Shown: one piece after another, positions 7,469 through 15,987 of the stretch | Position numbering within the stretch: the stretch's first letter is position 1 | How the letters are laid out: each line of letters starts with the position of its first letter | DNA from: UBA4823 sp034436035 | GTDB taxonomy: Bacteria > Chloroflexota > Anaerolineae > Anaerolineales > UBA4823 | DNA: 15,987 bases | Direction: 5' to 3' | Assembly: GCA_034436035.1 (NCBI GenBank) | Contig: DAOTVW010000216.1 | Span: forward strand, 1 to 15,987 | Translations under genes and position numbers: made by a program | Notes under the pieces: model-generated | Databases searched by the model: none | What the model was told of the DNA's origin: nothing | Seen by the model: the letters and a program-made list of their open reading frames with translations, nothing else

Positions 7469-7506
7469 GACACCTGAAATACCAGTAAAAAGGGAGGGCA
7501 GGTGTC
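7469..7506. repeat. Perfect 8-bp inverted repeat with 22-nt loop
   Basis: GACACCTG (7469-7476) and CAGGTGTC (7499-7506) are exact reverse complements. The loop carries GGGAGGG on the plus strand (CCCTCCC on the minus). Confidence 0.55.
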
Positions 7507-7575
7507 TAATGCTTATAATATACATCATAATTATCAGAAATATATTAATATTAGATTAGAATTATCCAAATACTC

Positions 7576-8049
7576 TTATTTATTTTTGGGATGGAAAACC
7601 TTCAGCCAATCTTCTACTTCAGATTCACTGAGTGGTTGTTCGGGTTTTTCTGGTATGGAATTGTGGGAAGGGGAGGGAGAGGTTAACAGGGCGATAAAAG
7701 CCTCAGAGGTTAAAATGCTTGCCCGGCTGGCTTGGGCGGCTTTTTGGACTTGATGGTCAGAACTGACCACAGTCCAGTTACGGGCGGCCTTATCAAGCGC
7801 TTTTAGGCGTTCCATGATTGCCTGGTCGGCGGTTTTACCAGACCGTACAAAGTAAGCGGTTACGGAGCCATATTTTCTGGCGCGTGGCGTACCAGCTGGA
7901 GCGCTATCAAAATAAACCTCGACAGTCTTATTTTGGCGATGGCAAAAATCTTGCAATATCTCAATGAGTTGAATTTCGTCATCAATTTCCCGTAAACTTA
8001 TATTTGGGAGTTTACCTATCAAATTATGACCATCTATTATGTAAGGCAT
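7576..8049 (-). CDS. NYN-domain (YacP-like) ribonuclease-type protein
   Basis: The 157-residue protein has the PIN-like fold signature of the YacP/NYN family: IIDGHNLIGKL at 4-14 (D6, N9), VYFDS at 45-49 (D48), the short SGKTADQAI at 70-78 (D75) and VVSSDHQVQKAA at 94-105 (D98). These acidic residues form the metal site in the family. In Bacillus subtilis the relative YacP (Rae1) is a ribosome-associated endoribonuclease; whether this protein acts the same way is inference. The last 35 residues are a Pro/Ser/Glu-rich tail ending in SEVEDWLKVFHPKNK. The start at 8049 has no ribosome site, and the promoter at 8084-8056 predicts an mRNA that begins at or next to the ATG. The gene is convergent with the CAP gene and divergent from the LysM/lamin-tail gene. 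Confidence 0.88.
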   Translation of the reverse strand: MPYIIDGHNLIGKLPNISLREIDDEIQLIEILQDFCHRQNKTVEVYFDSAPAGTPRARKYGSVTAYFVRSGKTADQAIMERLKALDKAARNWTVVSSDHQVQKAAQASRASILTSEAFIALLTSPSPSHNSIPEKPEQPLSESEVEDWLKVFHPKNK

Positions 8050-8055
8050 GCAGTG

Positions 8056-8084
8056 ATTTTAGTCATTGCTGTACCTCGCGTCAA
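8056..8084 (-). promoter_or_regulatory. Promoter of the NYN gene (predicts leaderless mRNA)
   Basis: On the minus strand TTGACG (8084-8079), a 17-bp spacer and TAAAAT (8061-8056) form a near-consensus promoter. Seven nucleotides downstream of the -10 is the A of the ATG at 8049, so transcription should start at the start codon. Confidence 0.65.
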
Positions 8085-8145
8085 GGTAGAATAAACAATG
8101 GAATAAGAGATTTTGATGAAAACCTTTCTCGGATAGCCCAGTTTA

Positions 8146-8154
8146 TGCTATGAT
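8146..8154 (+). promoter_or_regulatory. Possible extended -10 promoter for the LysM/lamin-tail gene
   Basis: TGC-TATGAT (8146-8154) has the extended -10 form and lies 22 bp before the ATG at 8176. The -35 region (TTTCTC, 8125-8130) is weak. The ribosome site AAAGGGA is at about 8160-8166. Confidence 0.4.
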
Positions 8155-8175
8155 TCAATAAAGGGAAAAAATACT

Positions 8176-8925
8176 ATGCAACCTTGGAAACGCGCTTTAA
8201 TCTTTCTGTTGATCAATATTGTCATCTCTGCCAGCACAACCTTGGCGGTTTTATTTGTTTGGGATTTAACACATCCTGAGTATGCTTCCGTTTCTAACGC
8301 TGCAAAAAATCTGGGCAGCACTCCGCCTAGCACGGCGGCTGTCGCAGAAAATCCAAATAAAAAAGCCGCGACTGCCACACTGGTCATGGATGAATATGTT
8401 GTAAGGGAGGGCGATACACTCGGAGAAATCGCAGATAAGTATAAAGTCAGCATTGACACCTTGCTCAAAGTAAATGGCTTGAAAGATGCAAACTCCATCA
8501 GTGTTGGAATGGCGATTTACGTCCCGCTTACTCCGCAAGTTTTTCCAACAGATACGCCTGTAGTAACCCGAACACCGATCGGGGCTACACCCACCTTGGC
8601 GCCAGGAGCACAGCCACCCGGTGTGGTTATCAATAGCGTCATTGGGGTTGGGGATATCACATCCGAAAGAGTATTCATCACCCGCACCGGCAGCGGCCCA
8701 CTGATTATGAATGGATGGAAATTGGTAGACGCAGATGGGAACACCTTTGTTTTCCCGGATTTGGTATTATTTGAAGGGGGAGCAGTAAACATCTGGACGA
8801 CAAGCGGAACCTCAACCGTTGTAGACCTTTATTGGGGATTGAGTAATGCAGTCTGGAGTTCTGGCGAAAAAGTGACACTATTGAATGAACAAGGAAAAGT
8901 TGCCGCGACTTATACTATTCCTTGA
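8176..8925 (+). CDS. Membrane-anchored LysM and lamin-tail domain protein
   Basis: The 249-residue protein starts at an ATG preceded by AAGGGA. A basic start (MQPWKR) and hydrophobic segment (about 7-28, LIFLLINIVISAS...LAVLFVW) form a signal anchor. Residues 74-117 are a LysM domain (YVVREGDTLGEIADKYKVS ... VGMAIYVPL), expected to bind wall glycans. After a Thr/Pro linker, residues 149-247 fit a lamin-tail domain (VVINSVIGVGDITSERVFI, LIMNGWKLVDADGNTFVFP, GGAVNIWTTSG, WSSGEKVTLLNEQGKV), a beta-sandwich found in many secreted bacterial proteins and thought to mediate binding. The likely role is as a surface-exposed wall-associated protein; no enzymatic domain is present. It precedes dnaX by about 110 bp, and dnaX has its own -10. 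Confidence 0.88.
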   Translation: MQPWKRALIFLLINIVISASTTLAVLFVWDLTHPEYASVSNAAKNLGSTPPSTAAVAENPNKKAATATLVMDEYVVREGDTLGEIADKYKVSIDTLLKVNGLKDANSISVGMAIYVPLTPQVFPTDTPVVTRTPIGATPTLAPGAQPPGVVINSVIGVGDITSERVFITRTGSGPLIMNGWKLVDADGNTFVFPDLVLFEGGAVNIWTTSGTSTVVDLYWGLSNAVWSSGEKVTLLNEQGKVAATYTIP

Positions 8926-8946
8926 TCATCAAAAATTCTAACCATC

Positions 8947-8982
8947 AATCCACAAATCCACAGGTATAATCTATGTGGAAAC
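8947..8982 (+). promoter_or_regulatory. dnaX promoter region with DnaA-box-like repeats
   Basis: A perfect TATAAT lies at 8965-8970, with no good -35 at 16-18 bp. Immediately upstream is a tandem 8-bp repeat AATCCACA (8947-8954, 8955-8962). TGTGGAAAC (8974-8982) follows on the other side of the -10. Each copy matches the DnaA box TTATCCACA at 7 of 9 positions, two in one orientation and one inverted. CCACA and TGTGG also form a dyad around the -10. Confidence 0.5.
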
Positions 8983-9036
8983 GTGGAGCGATATTATTTA
9001 AAGTTGCTCAATATTCAATAGGAACACGAAGGATAA

Positions 9037-10596
9037 ATGTCGCAAACTCTCTATCGCAAATGGCGTCCTAAACGATGGGAAGAAGTCATTGGGCAAGAAC
9101 ATATTGTCCAAACATTGCGTAATGCGGTTGCAAATGAGCGCTTTGCCCATGCATTTTTGTTCTCCGGCCCACGCGGGACGGGAAAAACCACCACTGCGCG
9201 CCTGCTTGCCAAAGCGGTAAACTGCCTTTCCGATGATCCTGCAGCGCGCCCCTGCGAACAATGCGAAAATTGTGTCGCGATCAACAATAATCGTTTTATT
9301 GATTTAATTGAGATCGATGCTGCATCGAACACGGGCGTAGACGATGTCCGCGAATTACGCGACAAAATCAATTTTGCACCGAGTCAGGGGCGCTACAAGG
9401 TGTATATCATTGACGAAGTGCATATGCTTTCCACGGCAGCTTTCAATGCATTGCTAAAAACCTTAGAAGAACCACCCCCGCATGCTATCTTTATTTTAGC
9501 AACCACCGAAGTGCAAAAAATTCCTGCCACAGTATTATCACGCTGCCAACGGCACGAGTTCCGCCGCATTCCGCTGGTGGATATCGTTGCACAGCTGGAA
9601 AAAATTACGCTTCAAGAGGGATGGGAATACGAAAAAACTGCCCTACAAGTCATTGCTCGCCAGGCAACGGGAAGTCTACGCGATGCCATTTCGTTATTGG
9701 ATCAACTGGCGTCTTCGGGTAAGGGCATCACGGTGGAATGGGTAAGTCAGTTGCTGGGTATTGGCAGCGATCAAGCGGTGATGGAGCTTATCGATTCACT
9801 TATCGCGGGCAATACCACCCAAGGTTTAGAAATTATTCATCAAGTGCTGGATCGCGGTACCGATAGCCGGGTATTTGCCAGGCAAATTGTCGATTATTTG
9901 CGCAATGTGCTGCTCACTAAAATGGGAAATGCGAGCGAAGTGGATGCCCCGTTGGATAACAGGGCGAAAATGGCGCAGCATGCTATGGCTTTTAGTGTTG
10001 ATCAGATATTGGTTGTCATTCGCTGTTTTAACCAGGCGATCAATGAATCCCGTAATACCTGGATTCCGGCATTGCCATTAGAAATGGCATTCCTGGATGC
10101 AAACATGGCATTGATAAACCCGGTTACATCCGCCGAAAGCTCTCCGGCGCAAAGCCCGCAACCGAATCGATCTATTAAGGACGCTGATCAGCCAACGAAA
10201 AAACCTGCCATAGAAACCCAGCAAGAAGAATCATCTTCGCCGGCTAACGAGATCACTATAGAACAAGTCCGAAATCGCTGGCGCGAAATACGCGCCCAAG
10301 TACGCCAGCAAAACCCGAATATAGAGGCTTTATTGAACTCTTGCAAGCCGGTTGATATCAAGAATGGCAAACTTTATTTAGGATTCAATGGCGAATTTGC
10401 CAAAGAAAAAATGGAGCGCCCGGAGATATTGGCGATGGTGTCGAAAATTTCTAGTCAAATACTGGGCAAGCCAGTCCAAATTTATTGTTTATTGAATGGA
10501 CCAAAACGCGGCGAATTACCAGCTGGGGTCGATAGTGATGGTATTGTTGCGGCGGCTTTGAATATGGGTGGCGAGATTGTGGATATCCAAGAATAA
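9037..10596 (+). CDS. dnaX: DNA polymerase III gamma/tau subunit (clamp loader ATPase)
   Basis: This 519-residue protein is the AAA+ motor of the clamp loader, which opens and places the beta clamp encoded by dnaN in this window. Visible motifs are YRKWRPKRWEEVIGQ at 6-20, Walker A GPRGTGKTT at 44-52, zinc ligands C63, C73, C76 and C79, Walker B IIDEVHM at 124-130, sensor-1 ATTE at 155-158 and the SRC motif with the arginine finger (R169). Domain III ends near residue 370. A polar linker (about 375-412) joins a C-terminal domain of about 107 residues. It is shorter than E. coli tau but usual for non-proteobacterial homologues. AAGGA lies 3 nt before the ATG. It is the first gene of dnaX-ybaB-recR. 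Confidence 0.97.
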   Translation: MSQTLYRKWRPKRWEEVIGQEHIVQTLRNAVANERFAHAFLFSGPRGTGKTTTARLLAKAVNCLSDDPAARPCEQCENCVAINNNRFIDLIEIDAASNTGVDDVRELRDKINFAPSQGRYKVYIIDEVHMLSTAAFNALLKTLEEPPPHAIFILATTEVQKIPATVLSRCQRHEFRRIPLVDIVAQLEKITLQEGWEYEKTALQVIARQATGSLRDAISLLDQLASSGKGITVEWVSQLLGIGSDQAVMELIDSLIAGNTTQGLEIIHQVLDRGTDSRVFARQIVDYLRNVLLTKMGNASEVDAPLDNRAKMAQHAMAFSVDQILVVIRCFNQAINESRNTWIPALPLEMAFLDANMALINPVTSAESSPAQSPQPNRSIKDADQPTKKPAIETQQEESSSPANEITIEQVRNRWREIRAQVRQQNPNIEALLNSCKPVDIKNGKLYLGFNGEFAKEKMERPEILAMVSKISSQILGKPVQIYCLLNGPKRGELPAGVDSDGIVAAALNMGGEIVDIQE

Positions 10597-10613
10597 TTTT
10601 ATAAGGAGAAACG

Positions 10614-10937
10614 ATGGCAAAGGGATTTAAAACGAACAAACCAAGTGCAGGGGGTGGAATGATGGGACAACTGCAGAAACTACAGGAGCAACTTCAAATT
10701 GCTCAAGAGCAGCTTGCTTCGGAAACTGTGACCGCAACCGCTGGTGGTGCCGTTAAGATCACCATGACTGGCGATCAACGTTGTCTGGCGGTGGAGTTGG
10801 ATCCGGAATTACTGAAAGAGGCGGATGTAGAAATGCTTCAGGATTTGCTCTTAACTGCCATCAACAGTGCCTTAGATCAAAGCCGGGAACTTGCTTCACA
10901 GCGCTTGGGTCCTTTGGCGGGTGGTTTGCCATTTTAG
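10614..10937 (+). CDS. YbaB/EbfC-family nucleoid-associated protein
   Basis: The 107-residue protein belongs to the small DNA-binding YbaB/EbfC family, which forms dimers and coats the nucleoid. It shows the Gly/Met-rich N-terminus GGGMMGQLQKLQEQLQ, a long first helix, then the family core VTATAGGAVKITMTGDQ (about 39-55) and ELDPELL. The C-terminal helix AINSALDQSRELASQRLGPLAGG follows. The ribosome site AAGGAG is 5 nt before the ATG. It lies 17 nt after dnaX and 28 nt before recR, the widespread dnaX-ybaB-recR order. Confidence 0.95.
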   Translation: MAKGFKTNKPSAGGGMMGQLQKLQEQLQIAQEQLASETVTATAGGAVKITMTGDQRCLAVELDPELLKEADVEMLQDLLLTAINSALDQSRELASQRLGPLAGGLPF

Positions 10938-10965
10938 GCGAGCAAATTAAATCTTCCCGTTTGCC

Positions 10966-11571
10966 ATGTCAACGCCAAAGCCCATTCAAGATGTAATCAA
11001 TGCATTTAGCCGGTTGCCCGGAATTGGTCCGAAAACTGCCGCAAGATTAGCTTTCTTTCTGCTGAGCGCAGGGGATGACTTGGCGCAGGATTTGGCAAAT
11101 TCCATCTTGGCATTAAAAACGGAGATTATCACCTGTCCAGAATGCTTTAATATCATGGCGCGCGGCAAAGAAGCCTGTGATATCTGCAGTGATGAACAGC
11201 GTGATCGATCCCAGATATGTGTGGTTGAAGATGCTATGGATGTCTTGGCACTGGAACGGGTTGGCGCATATCAAGGGCTTTATCATGTATTGCAAGGGGT
11301 GTTGTCGCCAATCGAAGGGATTGGTCCACAAGATTTGCGGATGGAAGAATTAGTGAAACGTTTGCAAAAGGGAGAGGTGCAAGAGGTAATTATCGCCACC
11401 AATCCCAGCATGGAAGGGGATGCAACCGCGATGTTTTTACAGCAGCGCTTGCAGTCATTTGGCGTACGCATCACGAGATTAGCACGCGGACTGCCGGTGG
11501 GCAGCGATTTGGAGTACGCCGACCCGACTACGCTGGTGAGGGCATTGAGCGGACGGCAGGAGATGAGTTAA
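10966..11571 (+). CDS. recR: Recombination protein RecR
   Basis: At 201 residues this is a normal-length RecR, the RecO partner in loading RecA at gaps. It has the helix-hairpin-helix LPGIGPKTAARL at 17-28, a four-cysteine zinc site C57/C60/C71/C74 (CPEC...CDIC), a Toprim domain from ICVVEDAMDVLALE (84-97, E88 acidic), LYHVLQGVLSPIEGIGP at 105-121, ATNPSMEGDATA at 144-155, and the C-terminal GLPVGSDLEYAD at 175-186. No good ribosome site precedes the ATG, so translation may depend on upstream ybaB. No terminator is visible between its stop and the rrn promoters. Confidence 0.97.
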   Translation: MSTPKPIQDVINAFSRLPGIGPKTAARLAFFLLSAGDDLAQDLANSILALKTEIITCPECFNIMARGKEACDICSDEQRDRSQICVVEDAMDVLALERVGAYQGLYHVLQGVLSPIEGIGPQDLRMEELVKRLQKGEVQEVIIATNPSMEGDATAMFLQQRLQSFGVRITRLARGLPVGSDLEYADPTTLVRALSGRQEMS

Positions 11572-11617
11572 AAATACGGTGAAATAAAACGAGTTTTGGA
11601 AATTCACGGAAAAACAC

Positions 11618-11645
11618 TTGACAGAGTGGGTTAGATGAGTATAAT
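11618..11645 (+). promoter_or_regulatory. rRNA operon promoter P1
   Basis: TTGACA (11618-11623) and TATAAT (11640-11645), both consensus, are separated by 16 bp. The start would be near 11652, leaving a leader of nearly 300 nt before 16S. The discriminator is AT-rich. Confidence 0.85.
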
Positions 11646-11651
11646 TATGAA

Positions 11652-11805
11652 CGCTCAAATAACCCAAGCCGGATCTCACCGAAAAGGGATGATCCTTTAC
11701 AACAGAAGAGACGCCCCTGCGTCAGAGACCAGAACTGGGAAGTTTGTTCGGTCTGACGGCCGATGTCAGGAAAGAAAAGGCATCGGTATTTTGTCTCTAA
11801 AACAC
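11652..11805 (+). promoter_or_regulatory. Structured leader between rrn P1 and P2
   Basis: RNA from P1 can form three hairpins: GACGC/GCGTC with a CCCT loop (11710-11723), GTCAG...ACC/GGTCTGAC (11721-11757, two-nt bulge) and CCGATG/CATCGG (11760-11786). The first two share bases, so they are alternatives. CATCGG is followed by TATTTTGTCT, too interrupted to be a clear terminator. Confidence 0.4.
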
Positions 11806-11834
11806 TTGACAGGCAAATGCGAGGCTGGTATACT
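11806..11834 (+). promoter_or_regulatory. rRNA operon promoter P2
   Basis: TTGACA (11806-11811), a 17-bp spacer and TATACT (11829-11834) form a strong promoter. The 14-mer AAAACACTTGACAG around the -35 is identical in P1 (11611-11624) and P2 (11799-11812). The -10 is flanked by a perfect inverted repeat GGCTGG/CCAGCC (11823-11828 and 11835-11840). The discriminator is GC-rich, as in stringently controlled rRNA promoters. Confidence 0.85.
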
Positions 11835-11855
11835 CCAGCCCGCTCGATGGCAGAA

Positions 11856-11883
11856 CCTTAACAACTGAAAAGTGATAGAAAGC
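11856..11883 (+). repeat. 16S processing stalk, 5' arm
   Basis: These 28 nt are the exact reverse complement of 13540-13567. The pairing continues inward with one bulge (CTTGCAATTCCAG near 11888 against CTGGAATGCAAG near 13527). The stalk brackets 16S and is the expected RNase III cleavage site. CCTTAACAAC at the start resembles a boxA antitermination element. Confidence 0.9.
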
Positions 11884-11944
11884 AAAGCCTTGCAATTCCA
11901 GAGTAAATCCGTAACGACCGTATCGCAAGATACGATAAAAATTT

Positions 11945-13446
<1,502 letters not shown>

Positions 13447-13539
13447 TATCGAGTTCTGAGCAAATTTCTCCCTAAAAAGAGAAAGGCGCTCCACTCCAAA
13501 AAGTCTCTTCAGCGGTGTAGAGACACTGGAATGCAAGTC

Positions 13540-13567
13540 GCTTTCTATCACTTTTCAGTTGTTAAGG
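13540..13567 (+). repeat. 16S processing stalk, 3' arm
   Basis: Exact 28-nt complement of 11856-11883, between the 16S 3' end and tRNA-Ile. Confidence 0.9.
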
Positions 13568-13578
13568 AAATCCTCGAT

Positions 13579-13652
<74 letters not shown>

Positions 13653-13673
13653 CAACCAAGGCGGTTGTGTCCC

Positions 13674-13746
13674 GGGGATGTAGCTCAGCTGGGAGAGCGC
13701 CGCCTTTGCAAGGCGGAAGTCACGGGTTCGAGTCCCGTCATCTCCA
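13674..13746 (+). tRNA. tRNA-Ala (TGC)
   Basis: The 73-nt gene has an acceptor stem GGGGATG/CATCTCC (one G-U pair), anticodon stem CCGCC/GGCGG with loop TTTGCAA and T-loop TTCGAGTC. The discriminator is A and CCA is not encoded (CCT follows). ACAACC/GGTTGT form a small hairpin between the two tRNAs. Confidence 0.97.
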
Positions 13747-14024
13747 CCTGACGGAAAATGATTGAGGAGTAGAAAAAAGTTTGGTAAACAACCTGTCGAA
13801 TTGATCGAAAAAAGGCAAAATCGCAAGGGAATAAACGACCCGGCGGTTTGCCGGGTCGACTTGTCTAAAAATCAAAAAGGTTGAAAGCCAGGGGGTGCTT
13901 CGAAAAAATTCGGAGCAGCCGCGGGCGCTCAACCGCCCCCTGCGAAAGCAGGTAGAACATTAAAAACTGAATACTGAATAGGCAACAATTTTTCACGAAA
14001 AATTTCGATTTCTCCGCATCACGG
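13747..14024 (+). other. tRNA-Ala to 23S spacer with several hairpins
   Basis: No gene is seen. Stable hairpins are CGACCCGGC/GCCGGGTCG (13836-13858, 9 bp), CAGGGGG/CCCCCTG enclosing GCTTCG/CGGAGC (about 13890-13942), CCTGC-GAAA-GCAGG (about 13938-13951) and AATTTTTC/GAAAAATT (13987-14004). ACTGAAT is repeated in tandem near 13968, probably in the 5' arm of the 23S processing stalk; its partner lies beyond the window. Confidence 0.6.

Positions 14025-15987
<1,963 letters not shown>

Larger units (their letters stand above)
7366..7507 (-). ncRNA. Candidate structured small RNA or structured 3' UTR
   Basis: Read 5' to 3' on the minus strand, this interval has three parts. First, a hairpin with arms 7506-7499 and 7476-7469, whose 22-nt loop starts CCCTCCCTTTTT. 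Second, a hairpin with arms 7449-7443 and 7435-7429 and loop TCCCCCC, enclosed by CCGGA/TCCGG (7463-7459 and 7422-7418). Third, the terminator hairpin with the same TCCCCCC loop. A single-stranded ACCTCCTTA lies between the last two. A possible -10 TATTAT is at 7520-7515, with start near 7508, but no good -35. It could instead be the 3' UTR of the NYN gene. C-rich loops that bind ribosome binding sites are known in Firmicutes small RNAs; applying that here is inference. Confidence 0.4.

Noticed and set aside
7435..7498. G-quadruplex on the plus strand (G7, GGG, GGGG, GGGAGGG)
   Set aside because: Loops of about 13, 4 and 26 nt are too long for a convincing quadruplex, and the G-runs are explained better as hairpin loops.
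10195..10204. A6 run in the dnaX linker (ACG AAA AAA C) as a programmed slippage site making a short gamma form
   Set aside because: A -1 slip would end after about 14 codons, as in gamma-type products. But other A6 runs occur in the same gene, the phase is not the A-AAA-AAG type, and no upstream ribosome-like site or clear hairpin supports it.
13836..13858. 9-bp hairpin after tRNA-Ala as a terminator
   Set aside because: It is followed by ACTTGTCT, not a T-run, and lies inside the rRNA operon where processing hairpins are expected.

Overview
The window looks like part of a chromosome of a Chloroflexota bacterium, most likely class Anaerolineae. The clues are the 16S rRNA signatures (ATTAGAAACCCCGGTAGTCC around 12702, TTCGTTGCTACGCG near 12876 and the 338-region variant ACACCTACGGGTGGCAGC at 12277-12294), the set of secreted LysM/CAP/lamin-tail proteins with Thr/Pro-rich linkers, and the gene neighbourhoods. 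The assignment is from memory of these signatures; no search was run.

Layout. 1-285 (minus) is the 5' end of a membrane-anchored protein of unknown function. 468-1607 (plus) is a DUF697-like protein with a C-terminal zinc ribbon. 1608-2037 holds no convincing gene but has three perfect inverted repeats. 6197-2038 (minus) is one operon: dnaN (sliding clamp), a PEP/pyruvate-binding ATP-grasp protein that lacks the phosphohistidine domain, and a deoxynucleoside kinase. It has a strong promoter before dnaN. 6325-7362 (plus) is a secreted CAP + LysM protein with a C-terminal membrane segment. 7576-8049 (minus) is a YacP/NYN ribonuclease-like protein whose promoter predicts a leaderless mRNA. 8176-8925 (plus) is a membrane-anchored LysM + lamin-tail protein. 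9037-11571 (plus) is the classic dnaX-ybaB-recR cluster. It is followed directly by a ribosomal RNA operon: two promoters, a leader, 16S, tRNA-Ile(GAT), tRNA-Ala(TGC), then 23S, which runs off the right edge.

The genes are mostly core replication and repair functions (clamp, clamp-loader subunit, RecR, nucleoid protein, dNTP salvage kinase), with envelope proteins and an rrn operon around them. No mobile element, CRISPR array or phage gene was seen.

The least explained part is the 213-bp gap between the convergent CAP and NYN genes. It holds three stem-loops. Two share the same 7-nt apical loop on different stems, and the outermost, read on the minus strand, is followed by a T-run like an intrinsic terminator. 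Between them lies a copy of the anti-Shine-Dalgarno sequence (minus strand). This could be a C-rich-loop small RNA, a structured 3' UTR or a repeat family; the sequence alone does not decide.
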